NCBI RefSeq assembly: GCF_900107755.1 | Contig: NZ_FNQR01000002.1 | Location: 333,141 to 397,140 of the forward strand | Source: Thalassobacillus cyri | GTDB taxonomy: Bacteria > Bacillota > Bacilli > Bacillales > Halobacillaceae | Length of the DNA: 64,000 nucleotides | Direction: 5' to 3' | Shown: positions 35,098 to 44,653 of the stretch, one piece after another | How positions within the stretch are numbered: the first letter of the stretch is position 1 | Layout: every line of letters starts with the position of its first letter | Notes under the pieces: generated by a model | The model's input: the letters and a program-made list of their open reading frames with translations, nothing else | Databases searched by the model: none | Told to the model about the DNA's origin: nothing | Translations under genes and position numbers: made by a program

Positions 35098-37416
35098 ATG
35101 GAGAAAAACACCCGTATTTGGAAACAGGAACAAGCGCGTGTCAAAGAGATTATCGAGCTTATTCAGGCAAAAAGACAATCGCTTGAAGAAAACACCGGGC
35201 AACTCAAAGAAAACATCATTGATTTAAGGAAAAACTTCTGGGACGATGTCACCGTCAATATCGATGAACCGGACGAAGTGATTGAGACTTATGCCAGTAT
35301 AAAGCAGCAAGCAGAGCTTTTATCCGAACGAGAGCGAAGCCACGGGCAATTCTATAAGTCGATCAAACTATACAGCCGCCTGGCAGACTCACCTTATTTT
35401 GGCCGGATTGATTTTACCGAGCAAGGTGGTCAGAAAGAAACGGTGTATATCGGTATTGGCTCTCTAATGGATAAGGAAGAGGATGACTTCCTCATCTATG
35501 ATTGGCGCGCTCCTATTGCCAGTATGTATTATGATTACTCTCCTGGGCCCGCACAATACGAAACCCCTGAAGGCAAGATGAAAGGTGAGATGGAACTAAA
35601 ACGCCAGTTCTTAATTAGAAATGGTAAAATTACGGGTATGTTTGATACGGGTTTGACGATAGGTGATGAACTTCTCCAGCAGGTACTTGGCGGGAATGCT
35701 ACCTCTCAAATGAAAAGCATCGTGGCAACAATACAAAAGGAACAAAACCAAATCATCCGTTATGAAAAGAATGACATGCTTGTTGTACAGGGGGTGGCCG
35801 GAAGCGGGAAAACTTCTGCTGCCATGCAGCGTATTGCCTATTTACTATACCGTTACCGCAAGACAATCCGGGCTGATCAGGTTTTGCTGTTCTCGCCAAA
35901 CCAAATGTTCATTAGTTATGTGGCTTCTGTTTTACCTGAGCTTGGAGAAGAAAACATGCGGCAAAATACATTTCAGGAATACGCCGCACAACGGCTGGAT
36001 GATGAATATACACTGGAATCTCCATTTGATCAGTTGGAATATCTGTTATCATCGCAGACTGAAAAGAACTATGATGCCAGGATTGATGGTATTCATTATA
36101 AGGCTGACCTGGCCTTCAAGCAGATGATAGACCAATATGTCACTAAACTCGCAATACAGGGCATGAGGTTCCGCAATATCAAGTTCCGAGGTGAGCTGGT
36201 AGTCAGTAGAACAGAGATTTCCGAATACTTTTATAAGTTAAATACAAACATGTCGATTCCTAATAAAATAGAGCTGGTGATGGATTGGCTGTTAGCGAAG
36301 GTCGACGATTTAGCTAACGAAGAATTGACGAAAGATTGGCCGGTGGAAGAAGCTACTTTCATGGATAAAAAAGATTATTTGGACGCCTTCAAAGAGTTGC
36401 AAAAGAATCAACGTTTCAATGAAGAAACCTTTGATGATTATCAACGGGAAGAGCAGATGTTGGCGAAAATGATCGTCGAGCGAAGTCTTCGGCCATTACG
36501 TAATAAAATAAAAAATTTGAAGTTTATTCACATGAAAAAGTTATATCGAGGGTTATTCGAACAGGATTTACCAGTGGATTATCCAGATAACTGGAAAGAG
36601 ATAGGGGAAGATACGATTTCTGCAATTCAATCAAAAACGCTTCCAGCAGAAGATATTACGCCGTATTTATACTTGCAGGATCAAATAGAAGGAAGAAAAA
36701 TTAATCCAGTAATCCAATATGTATTCATCGATGAAGCACAGGATTACTCTCCTTTTCAATTTGAATTCATCCAGCAGCTCTTTCCAAATGCGCACTTCAC
36801 TCTGTTGGGGGACTATAACCAGGCGATATTGGCCAATGTGGGAGAGGCTCCAACCATACTTGAAGCAGCAGGTGGTTATAAGAATGTGAAGCGCATACAG
36901 CTGATGCGCAGTTATCGTTCCACAAAGCCTATCGTCCACTTTACGAGCAGACTTATTCCTGGTGGCCATGAAATCGAGGCTTTTAATCGAGACGGACGGC
37001 TTCCGCGTCTTTATGGGCTGCACAAAAGAAGAGAGCAGATAGACCAATTGAAAAAGGTGATTGAGGAAAGACAGAAGGAAGGACAGGAAACCATCGCAAT
37101 CCTCGGCAAGACTAAAGAGGAATGTCAGGAGATTGTATCAAGTTTAGAAGGTGAATTTTCTCTTCGTTTCATCTATAAAGAATCACAGCCTTTTGAAAAA
37201 GGCTTAATGGTTCTGCCGGTCTATTTGGCTAAAGGGATTGAATTCGATTCTGTTATTGTTCCCGACGCATCTGTCTCCACTTATCGCCAGGAAAGTGAAC
37301 GGAAACTGTTTTATACCGCATGCACAAGGGCTATGCATGAGTTAGATATTTGTTATATAGGAGAAATGAGTCCTTTTTTAAAACACGTACCAAGAAATTT
37401 ATATGAATACGAATGA
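35098..37416 (+). CDS. helD: RNA polymerase recycling motor HelD (UvrD-like helicase family)
   Basis: A 772-residue superfamily 1 ATPase. B. subtilis HelD binds RNA polymerase and helps release stalled or post-termination complexes. A coiled N-terminal arm (about 1-70, ending ERERSHGQFY) precedes the ATPase core: Walker A GVAGSGKT at 232-239, Walker B FIDEAQD with Asp545-Glu546, QLMRSYRST and the C-terminal helicase segment AKGIEFDSVI. This is the full HelD layout rather than UvrD or PcrA. ATG 35098 has GGGGAG eight bases upstream; GTG at 35089 overlaps that site. Confidence 0.92.
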   Translation: MEKNTRIWKQEQARVKEIIELIQAKRQSLEENTGQLKENIIDLRKNFWDDVTVNIDEPDEVIETYASIKQQAELLSERERSHGQFYKSIKLYSRLADSPYFGRIDFTEQGGQKETVYIGIGSLMDKEEDDFLIYDWRAPIASMYYDYSPGPAQYETPEGKMKGEMELKRQFLIRNGKITGMFDTGLTIGDELLQQVLGGNATSQMKSIVATIQKEQNQIIRYEKNDMLVVQGVAGSGKTSAAMQRIAYLLYRYRKTIRADQVLLFSPNQMFISYVASVLPELGEENMRQNTFQEYAAQRLDDEYTLESPFDQLEYLLSSQTEKNYDARIDGIHYKADLAFKQMIDQYVTKLAIQGMRFRNIKFRGELVVSRTEISEYFYKLNTNMSIPNKIELVMDWLLAKVDDLANEELTKDWPVEEATFMDKKDYLDAFKELQKNQRFNEETFDDYQREEQMLAKMIVERSLRPLRNKIKNLKFIHMKKLYRGLFEQDLPVDYPDNWKEIGEDTISAIQSKTLPAEDITPYLYLQDQIEGRKINPVIQYVFIDEAQDYSPFQFEFIQQLFPNAHFTLLGDYNQAILANVGEAPTILEAAGGYKNVKRIQLMRSYRSTKPIVHFTSRLIPGGHEIEAFNRDGRLPRLYGLHKRREQIDQLKKVIEERQKEGQETIAILGKTKEECQEIVSSLEGEFSLRFIYKESQPFEKGLMVLPVYLAKGIEFDSVIVPDASVSTYRQESERKLFYTACTRAMHELDICYIGEMSPFLKHVPRNLYEYE

Positions 37417-37417
37417 A

Positions 37418-37453
37418 ATAAATCCCCTGTTAGCATAAAACAGGGGATTTATT
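37418..37453. terminator. Bidirectional terminator between helD and ypmS
   Basis: AATAAATCCCCTGTT with AACAGGGGATTTATT gives a 15-bp stem and AT-rich tails on both strands. Confidence 0.9.
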
Positions 37454-37457
37454 GAGT

Positions 37458-38090
37458 TCAAAAATTTTCCTTTGCGAATTCCTTTGCGAATCGGAAGCTG
37501 TGGTTCGGAACTCTGATTTTAAATGCGAGTTGGTTTGTCTTCAGATTAAAACGATCTACACGGAGGTCGAAGTTGCTGGCAGGTTTCATCTCGGTGACTG
37601 CTACATAGATAGTTTCCTCATTTGGGTTTATAATAACCCATTCAGGAAGATCAAAGCTCTTATTTACATACTCCAATACTTTCTTATTAGGAAGTGGCAG
37701 CTTTCCGAGTGATATTCCCTCTTGTTGGAGAACGACATCTCCGTTTTCTTGAACAATAGGTTCAAAGTTCATTTTTAGTGGTATTTTTTGGTCGAATGCT
37801 TTGATATTCCCTTTCAATTCGACATTACGCTCTAATGATACGGAGTAGTTCAAGTCATCATCACTGGGGAGCTGGCTTAAAAACTCATTGACGAGCTGTT
37901 CAAGGTTCTCTTTGGTCGATACAATCGTGAATTCAGCTTCTTCCGTTTTCTTTTGGTCATCTACATTAACGATTGTATAAGAAGTAGGTAAAAAAATTAA
38001 TGCTAAAATCCATATAATAATACCAATGTTCAGAGCTGCGAGTGCCAAGAATAAAACTTTCCATTTATTTTTAAAGTCTAGAAATTTCAT
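37458..38090 (-). CDS. ypmS: YpmS family membrane-anchored protein (DUF2140)
   Basis: A 210-residue protein with one N-terminal membrane helix (about 12-34) and an extracytoplasmic domain. The pattern LPLPNKKVLEYVNKSFDLPEWVIINP near the middle and LAFKIRVP at the end is that of the YpmS/DUF2140 group. It follows the YpmR-like gene by 36 bases, as in B. subtilis. Function is unproven; the pair is thought to act at the cell envelope. AGGTGGAATGAT precedes the ATG. Confidence 0.88.
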   Translation of the reverse strand: MKFLDFKNKWKVLFLALAALNIGIIIWILALIFLPTSYTIVNVDDQKKTEEAEFTIVSTKENLEQLVNEFLSQLPSDDDLNYSVSLERNVELKGNIKAFDQKIPLKMNFEPIVQENGDVVLQQEGISLGKLPLPNKKVLEYVNKSFDLPEWVIINPNEETIYVAVTEMKPASNFDLRVDRFNLKTNQLAFKIRVPNHSFRFAKEFAKENF

Positions 38091-38126
38091 ATCATTCCAC
38101 CTGATAAATTATGAATTCCAACCGGG

Positions 38127-39047
38127 TTATTGATTCTGCTCAATATCTGGTCTTATATATTCTAACACGCGCTCGGCGATAAGTTTATAGCCTTTTTTAT
38201 TCGGGTGGAAATGATCTTCCCACAACAACGTTTCCTCCGGGTTCGTAAAAAGGTCTTCAATAGGAATAAATGTAACTGCGTCGTAATCTTCCGACACTTC
38301 AATTCCTATTTGATTCCAATCGCTCATGATTTGTCCCATTTCAGGAATGTTAGTGAAATATCCTTCAAACGGGTTGAAAAGACCTAAGTGATAAATACTT
38401 GCATCCTGGTTTTTCTCTAGTATCATTTGAAATATTTCCTCTAAATTTTGTTTATATTGATCTTGGACTTCTACAAAATCTTGATAATCTAAATTTTGAA
38501 AATTATCTTTAATAACTTTCATGACGTCATTGGCGCCAATCGTGATTAAAACAATGTCCGCATCTTCCAAAGAAGTGGAGATTTCCTCCTTTTGCATACG
38601 TTTAATCAGCTGATCAGTACGATTTCCGCGCTTTCCGTAATTCTCTATCCTAAGGTTAGGGTTCAGCTCTTCATTCCGTAGGTTTTCTTCCAGAATGCCG
38701 ACATAGCCACCTTTCTCAGTGCCATCACCGACCCCTTGGGTTAGTGAATCTCCTATTGCCACTATTTTCAAATCTTTTTTAAGAAACAAGCCTACTGCAT
38801 TTTCAAGCGCATCTGTAAACGACTCTTTTATATCTTCTCCAAGTGTCTTGTCTTCTTTCTCGGATGCATCGTCGTACTCAGGAGTTTCTTCTCTCTTCTC
38901 AGACTCAGTGGTATCGTCTGCTTGCTCTTGGTTCGTTTGATCCGTATCATTGTTAGTAGCAGGCTGTTCTTGTGAAATTGCTATAATAAAAAGACCTGTC
39001 ACTAGAATGATGGCCGTGATTATAAGAAAAAATGTTTTGTTTTTCAC
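38127..39047 (-). CDS. ypmR: SGNH/GDSL hydrolase YpmR
   Basis: A 306-residue secreted or membrane-tethered esterase/lipase-like enzyme. A signal-anchor helix (about 4-24) is followed by an acidic, low-complexity linker (about 30-75, rich in Glu, Asp and Thr). The SGNH blocks are GDSLTQG (nucleophile Ser), GKRGNRTDQL, IGANDVM and HFHPNKKGY with the catalytic Asp/His equivalent. The GTG start follows AGGTGTGAT. The acidic linker is longer than in B. subtilis and fits a halophilic lifestyle. The natural substrate is unknown. Confidence 0.9.
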   Translation of the reverse strand: MKNKTFFLIITAIILVTGLFIIAISQEQPATNNDTDQTNQEQADDTTESEKREETPEYDDASEKEDKTLGEDIKESFTDALENAVGLFLKKDLKIVAIGDSLTQGVGDGTEKGGYVGILEENLRNEELNPNLRIENYGKRGNRTDQLIKRMQKEEISTSLEDADIVLITIGANDVMKVIKDNFQNLDYQDFVEVQDQYKQNLEEIFQMILEKNQDASIYHLGLFNPFEGYFTNIPEMGQIMSDWNQIGIEVSEDYDAVTFIPIEDLFTNPEETLLWEDHFHPNKKGYKLIAERVLEYIRPDIEQNQ

Positions 39048-39230
39048 AGTATCACACCTGTATCGTCTGTTTTACTATTATATGCTTTCCCGCTGGTTTG
39101 TGGAAATTATTTTGTTTCCTTATTACACTAATATTCTAACAGACAAACGTTTATTATACATGTTTCGGTTTTAGTGATGACAAATTGTCCGTGGCCAATG
39201 GATTTAATGATAATTGAAGGGGAATATATC

Positions 39231-41522
39231 ATGAAAGAGATGAAAATATCTGTCCGTTCCTTAGTCGAATATGTCTATCGTGGAGGTAATATCGATAACC
39301 GTTTTCGGTCGAATAGTTCACTTATGGAAGGGACGCTCATTCATCAGCACATCCAGCGAGAGTATAAAGATCAAGACGAAAAAGAGGTCTTTTTAAAGAC
39401 AGAATTTCAAAAAGAGGGTATGACAATCATTGTTCATGGCCGTTGTGACGGTTTGTTGAAAACTGAAACAAGTGTGATAATCGATGAAATTAAGTCAACA
39501 TCCATGCCACTCGAAGAATTGACGATAGACAGCTTTCCGGTGTATTGGGCCCAGGCTAAGGGGTATGCGTATATCTATGCACTCGATCATCAACTTGAAG
39601 AAATAAAAGTCCAGTTGACTTATGTGCAAAAAAATACCAAAGAAAAGAAGCGATTCATAAAAACCTACTCTTTTGATGAACTTTCTGTCTTTATGGATGA
39701 AACCATTGCTGCTTACACTTCCTATGCTCGGATTCTTGCCCATATCAGGGAAGAGAAGCATCAAAGTATCTCTGACCTAAAATTTCCATTCTCCACGTAT
39801 CGGCCTGGCCAGCGTAAGTTGGCGGGGGCAGTATACAAAACAATTAAAGAAGAAAGGAATTTATTCGGACAGGCTCCGACGGGTATCGGAAAAACGATTT
39901 CCACCCTTTTTCCTTCCATAAAGGCAATGGGCGATACGGAGACAGAACGTCTTTTTTATCTTACTGCGAAAACAATAACAAGGATGACAGCTGAAGAAGC
40001 GTTAGCGTTAATGGAAGAAAATGGACTTCGACTCAGGTCGGTTACACTGACGGCCAAGGATAAAATATGCTTTCAGGAAGAAACAATCTGTCAACCAGAA
40101 TACTGTGAATTTGCAGATGGGTATTATGACAGAGTAAATGGGGCCATCCTTGATATTTTAAGGAATGAAACACAGATGACTCGAGGAGTAATCGAGGAAT
40201 ATGCAAGAAAACACCGCGTTTGTCCGTTTGAATTTTCACTCGATCTTGCTTATATCGCCGATGTAGTTATTGGAGATTACAATTATATTTTCGACCCAAG
40301 GGTTTCCTTGAAAAGGATGGTAAACGAAGACAGGCAGCAAACAGCATTACTTGTAGATGAAGCACACAATCTTGTCGAAAGATCCCGGGGGATGTTTTCC
40401 TCTGACCTGGCCAGTGGTGCATTTTATGATCTGAAGGAGCTTTATGCAAGTGGAGAGCTTTCGGAAGCGATTGGTTATGTCGAGACTGCTTTTGATACCT
40501 TGCTTGCCGATCATAAAAAAGAAGAGAACTTTCTGTTAGAGGAAGTCCCGGGGATGATGGAAGAAGCGATCGATCATTTTGTAGCAAAAGCGGAACAGGA
40601 ATTAAAAGAGGAACCGGAGAGAGAACAAAACGATTTGTTGCTGGAAACCTATTTTGAAGCACAAAACTTCCTGAAGATTCTCCAGTTAGTAGATGATCAT
40701 TATGTCATCTATGGCAGTATTGAAAAAAACAAAGCAGACCTCCATTTGTTTTGTGTCGATCCTTCTTATTTGCTCAACGAGGTCAGTAAACAATATGGGG
40801 CTTCTGTGTTTTTTTCTGCTACATTATCTCCTTTTCCGTATTACAAAGATATGCTGGGCGGAAAAAAAAGAGATTATATCTTGCAATTAGGATCCCCGTA
40901 TGACTATAACCAGGTAGACATAACTGTCCAGCCGTTGTCGACAAGGTATAAAGATCGGGAAAAGAACAGTATACAGCTGGCAGATAGTTTATATGAAATG
41001 GTAGAAAGAGTAAAAGGAAACCATTTATTTTTCTTTCCTTCCTATCATTATATGGAACTTGTTTATTCAGAGTGGTTAAAACTGAATAAGCAAGGTAGGA
41101 AATTCCGATCGATTATCCAAAGCCAAGGGATGACGGAGCAAGAACGTGATGACTTTCTAAGTAGTTTTCAAGAAGGAGAAAACCAGAAGCTTGTTGGCTT
41201 TGCTGTGCTGGGTGGAGTGTTTTCCGAAGGGGTGGATTTACGGGGAGATCGTTTGAACGGAGTGGCAATAGTTGGGATAGGTCTGGCCCCTAGAAGTATT
41301 GAACGTGATTTAATTAAAAATTATTTCGATGAAAAAGGTAAAAACGGCTATGATTATGCTTATGTTTATCCCGGCATGAATAAAGTGCTTCAAGCTGGCG
41401 GGAGATTGATCCGATCGGAGGAGGACCACGGCAGCATCTTGTTAGTGGATGATCGTTTCCTTACCAGTAAATATTTAAAACTTTTCCCGCCGGAATGGTC
41501 TCATTATGCTGTCAATAAATGA
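39231..41522 (+). CDS. PD-(D/E)XK nuclease fused to a DinG/XPD-type Fe-S helicase
   Basis: 763 residues in two modules. Residues 1 to about 180 look like a RecB-type PD-(D/E)XK nuclease: EGTLIHQHIQ, GRCDG (Asp73) and IDEIKS (Glu86, Lys88), then AQAKGYAYIYA. Residues about 195-760 form a superfamily 2 helicase of the XPD/DinG/Rad3 group with Walker A APTGIGKT near 213-221, Fe-S cysteines 280, 287, 292 and 331, DEAH at 376-379, ATLSPF, and the C-terminal QAGGRLIRSEED motif VI. Such proteins act in DNA repair or replication-transcription conflicts; the exact role is unknown. GAAGGGG precedes ATG 39231. Confidence 0.88.
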   Translation: MKEMKISVRSLVEYVYRGGNIDNRFRSNSSLMEGTLIHQHIQREYKDQDEKEVFLKTEFQKEGMTIIVHGRCDGLLKTETSVIIDEIKSTSMPLEELTIDSFPVYWAQAKGYAYIYALDHQLEEIKVQLTYVQKNTKEKKRFIKTYSFDELSVFMDETIAAYTSYARILAHIREEKHQSISDLKFPFSTYRPGQRKLAGAVYKTIKEERNLFGQAPTGIGKTISTLFPSIKAMGDTETERLFYLTAKTITRMTAEEALALMEENGLRLRSVTLTAKDKICFQEETICQPEYCEFADGYYDRVNGAILDILRNETQMTRGVIEEYARKHRVCPFEFSLDLAYIADVVIGDYNYIFDPRVSLKRMVNEDRQQTALLVDEAHNLVERSRGMFSSDLASGAFYDLKELYASGELSEAIGYVETAFDTLLADHKKEENFLLEEVPGMMEEAIDHFVAKAEQELKEEPEREQNDLLLETYFEAQNFLKILQLVDDHYVIYGSIEKNKADLHLFCVDPSYLLNEVSKQYGASVFFSATLSPFPYYKDMLGGKKRDYILQLGSPYDYNQVDITVQPLSTRYKDREKNSIQLADSLYEMVERVKGNHLFFFPSYHYMELVYSEWLKLNKQGRKFRSIIQSQGMTEQERDDFLSSFQEGENQKLVGFAVLGGVFSEGVDLRGDRLNGVAIVGIGLAPRSIERDLIKNYFDEKGKNGYDYAYVYPGMNKVLQAGGRLIRSEEDHGSILLVDDRFLTSKYLKLFPPEWSHYAVNK

Positions 41523-41580
41523 GGAAGGTCGTCATTATTTCCGGGGAAATAATCCAAATTGTAAAATTACGTAAAAAATT

Positions 41581-41608
41581 GACGCATCAATTGCGTCTTT
41601 TTTTTATA
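41581..41608 (+). terminator. Terminator of the helicase gene
   Basis: GACGCA (41581-41586) with TGCGTC (41592-41597) and a long T-run. Confidence 0.8.
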
Positions 41609-41755
41609 TCCAAAAAAATATAGGGAAAGATAACCCTAAGTTCATTTCTCTAACTATGAAATTTTTGTGAATTTTAAGTTTTATGAAAGCGAATAAGGGA
41701 AATGGCAATATTAATCGTCTAAACCATATTTCTGAAATTATGACGGAGGGGTTTT

Positions 41756-43003
41756 ATGTCAGATCAAAAGGTAAAGAACCGTTGGTTAATTGCTTTGTGT
41801 GCAGTTGGAATCCATATTTCGATTGGATCCGTTTATGCATGGAGTAACTTCACTACACCTTTAGGAGACAAGTTTGGCTGGTCATCCAGTCAAGTTCAGT
41901 TCACCTTTAGTCTCGCGATCTTATTTTTAGGCTTATCTGCAGCGTTTTTAGGGTGGTTTGTTGAAAAGTATGGACCTCGGGTAGCTGGAATTACGGCTGC
42001 TATCTTTTTTGGAATTGGGGTAGCTGGTTCTGGTTTTGCCGTCCAGATGGGGTCACTATGGCTGCTATATATCTTTTATGGAGTATTAGGTGGAGTAGGC
42101 CTCGGCGTCGGGTATATTGCTCCGGTATCGACCTTAGTTAAATGGTTTCCGGATCGACGCGGTTTGGCAACTGGTATGGCAATCATGGGCTTCGGTTTTG
42201 CTGCTGCGATAGCAAGCCCGGTAATGGATTTTTTAATTAACGCTGTTGGTATTGCGATGACCTTTTATATTTTAGGTGTCAGTTACTTCATTATCATGAT
42301 CTTATCCTCTTTGTATATTGAGCGTCCGCCCGAGGGGTGGAAACCGGAAGGATTTGAAGGTGAAACAGGAGAAGGTAACAAAAAAGACCTTGCTTACCTA
42401 AGTGCGAAAGAAGCACTCAAAACGAAGCGTTTTTATTATTTGTGGATCATGTTGTTCATCAACGTAACTTGTGGAATTGCGGTTATTTCCGCAGCAAAAC
42501 CTTTAGCAGTTGAAAGTGTTGGAATGAGTACAGCGGCTGCCGCTACCCTTGTCGGTGTCATGGGCATCTTCAATGGAGGGGGCAGAATTGGTTGGGCAAG
42601 TCTTTCTGACTATATTGGAAGAGGAAATACGTACTTGATTTTCTTTATTCTGCAAATAGCATTATTCATTCTCCTGCCATGGACAACTGTAACTGCATTA
42701 TTCGTAATTTTCCTTGCAGTTATCTATACTTGTTATGGTGGCGGGTTTTCTACACTTCCTGCATTTATCGGCGACCTGTTTGGTACAAAAGAATTAGGAG
42801 CAATCCACGGATTTCTTCTGACAGCATGGGCAGCAGCAGGCTTAGTTGGACCGATTTTTGCTGCATGGATGAAAGATACGACAGGAAGTTATGAAAGCAG
42901 CTTACTTTACTTCGCTGGATTTTTCGTCATAGCTTTAATCGTATCTATTTTGACAAAAATAGATATACGTAAAAAACGAAAAGAAAATAAGGCAAATGCG
43001 TAA
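41756..43003 (+). CDS. OFA-family MFS transporter (oxalate/formate antiporter-like)
   Basis: A 415-residue, 12-helix major facilitator. AVGIHISIGSVYAWSNFTTPL in helix 1, GVGLGVGYIAPVSTLVKWFPDRRGLATG between helices 4 and 5, and CYGGGFSTLPAFIGDLFG in the C-half are signatures of the OFA family, which moves monocarboxylates such as oxalate, formate or lactate. Many Bacillaceae members are annotated as lactate transporters; the substrate here is open. GACGGAGGGG precedes the start. Monocistronic with a GAAGGG/CCCTTC terminator immediately downstream. Confidence 0.87.
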   Translation: MSDQKVKNRWLIALCAVGIHISIGSVYAWSNFTTPLGDKFGWSSSQVQFTFSLAILFLGLSAAFLGWFVEKYGPRVAGITAAIFFGIGVAGSGFAVQMGSLWLLYIFYGVLGGVGLGVGYIAPVSTLVKWFPDRRGLATGMAIMGFGFAAAIASPVMDFLINAVGIAMTFYILGVSYFIIMILSSLYIERPPEGWKPEGFEGETGEGNKKDLAYLSAKEALKTKRFYYLWIMLFINVTCGIAVISAAKPLAVESVGMSTAAAATLVGVMGIFNGGGRIGWASLSDYIGRGNTYLIFFILQIALFILLPWTTVTALFVIFLAVIYTCYGGGFSTLPAFIGDLFGTKELGAIHGFLLTAWAAAGLVGPIFAAWMKDTTGSYESSLLYFAGFFVIALIVSILTKIDIRKKRKENKANA

Positions 43004-43004
43004 A

Positions 43005-43031
43005 AAAGAAGGGGGGCTCCCTTCTTTTTTA
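43005..43031 (+). terminator. Terminator of the OFA-type transporter gene
   Basis: GAAGGG and CCCTTC around a GGGCT core, followed by TTTTTT. Confidence 0.8.
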
Positions 43032-43092
43032 CATTTTTTGAAACTTTTTACCACTCCACTCGTGTAATATAGTAATAGGAGGTGCGAGTTGG

Positions 43093-44652
43093 ATGTGGTA
43101 TAAGAACAAGAGCTATTGGATCTTTCCGCTAATTATTTTTCTGGCAGGGGCAGCTTTGTTATTTTTTGAAAATTTGCAAAAAGTGACAGAGCCGGCTGAT
43201 GAGAGGGTAAGCAGAAGTTGGAAAATTGGAGAAACTCCTCTAAGAATGGAGCCCTTTATATATGAAAAAGACGATGGTTACATAGTAAGTTACTTCCATG
43301 AAAGTTCATTGATGGAAAGGACATATGACGAAGAGTGGGAGTTACAGTCGGAACATCAATATGCCATCGATTATAAAAAGTTTTCACGGGTTTTTAACAA
43401 TGGCGAAACTTTGATTTATACTGATTCACAAACCCTATTTCATGGGAAAGAGGGGGAGAAGCTGGCGGAAATAGATGGCTTTTTCCCCGTACAAAACCAT
43501 GCATTTTACTTACAGGAAAACCGATTGGTCCACCTTAACCCGGATACAATGCAATCTAAAAACATTTTAGAATTAGATAACACACGAGCAGATGTTTATA
43601 TCAAGGAAACGGATGAAGGTCTACATATACTTACTGTAACTCCAGGAAATAGTACTTCCAGCATAAAGGTTTATCAATTGGGAGAGCAGCACACCACAGA
43701 GTTATTGGCAGCAAAGTCTTTTCCTGTCAAATCAGGTGAAACAGTGAGGGAAGTGGCGTTTGATGTGCAGGAGAGTAAGCTTGGGTTGATGATTGGTACG
43801 CTTCAAAAACAAAGCGTTTCGGGTACTCCGGAATATCATTATTACTATGCAGCAGAGGACTTTAAGGGGAGCAAACTTTCTTTACAGACTGTAAAAGCCG
43901 ACGATCCCTTTAGTCATGGGAGCTTGAAAGAGTGGAGTGATTTACAGTTTTCATTGGATGAAGATGGAGCTAAAGCTCTGTTTGTTGCCCATGGTGCGAC
44001 AAAGACCACCTACAGGGACACGCCTGCTTTTAATATCTATGAACTGCAAATAACTGAAAATCAATCTAAAGTGACCAGAATGAGTAATACACCGGAACGT
44101 TCGCTGAAGCCAAGCAGGGCAGGAGTAGATAATGTCCTGTGGATTGATGCGAAGGGCGAAGCAAATGAAATTAATGTCGCTTCCAGGCAGGAAGCGTTGC
44201 TTACAAAAGCAGCAGGATACAAACAGGCTGATTTTATCAGCGCTCTTGGAAAGACGGTGGGAATGTTTTCGTACGCGCCTTTCACTTTTTTCATCACTTT
44301 TATGTGGTATTTATGGCCGTTTCTGTTTATTTTCTTAATGATGGGCGCTTTCGGTGGAGCAGTAGAAGAAGGAAAGAGATGGGTTATGTACACGGCGTTA
44401 GGGCTATATTTATTATCGACCTTAATATGGAATGACATGTTATTTTCTGAAAAGCTGATGGCCAGAATGCCGGAATACTTGAATTTCCAAGGCAGTACCT
44501 GGTTGCTATTAACGGCGTTTGCGGTGATAGCTTATTTACTGATGGAGAAGGAAGGAAAGTGGAAAGATTGGGGAATCCCGATGAAATTCACTTATTTTGT
44601 AGGTATTCATCTCTTACTGGTAACCGTGTTCATTGGTCCATATCTACTCTAA
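43093..44652 (+). CDS. uncharacterised membrane protein with extracytoplasmic propeller-like region
   Basis: Not recognised. The 519 residues comprise one N-terminal helix (about 8-26), a long polar region (about 30-390) and four or five helices at the C-terminus (about 400-519). The middle contains repeating beta-rich, aromatic stretches (YIVSYFHESS, TLIYTDSQTLFHG, GLHILTVTPG, KALFVAHGATKTTYR, NVLWIDAKG) that look like blades of a beta-propeller, probably outside the cell. GGAGGTG precedes the ATG. It is followed directly by a MITE-like repeat whose end begins two bases after the stop. Function unknown. Confidence 0.75.
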   Translation: MWYKNKSYWIFPLIIFLAGAALLFFENLQKVTEPADERVSRSWKIGETPLRMEPFIYEKDDGYIVSYFHESSLMERTYDEEWELQSEHQYAIDYKKFSRVFNNGETLIYTDSQTLFHGKEGEKLAEIDGFFPVQNHAFYLQENRLVHLNPDTMQSKNILELDNTRADVYIKETDEGLHILTVTPGNSTSSIKVYQLGEQHTTELLAAKSFPVKSGETVREVAFDVQESKLGLMIGTLQKQSVSGTPEYHYYYAAEDFKGSKLSLQTVKADDPFSHGSLKEWSDLQFSLDEDGAKALFVAHGATKTTYRDTPAFNIYELQITENQSKVTRMSNTPERSLKPSRAGVDNVLWIDAKGEANEINVASRQEALLTKAAGYKQADFISALGKTVGMFSYAPFTFFITFMWYLWPFLFIFLMMGAFGGAVEEGKRWVMYTALGLYLLSTLIWNDMLFSEKLMARMPEYLNFQGSTWLLLTAFAVIAYLLMEKEGKWKDWGIPMKFTYFVGIHLLLVTVFIGPYLL

Positions 44653-44653
44653 A

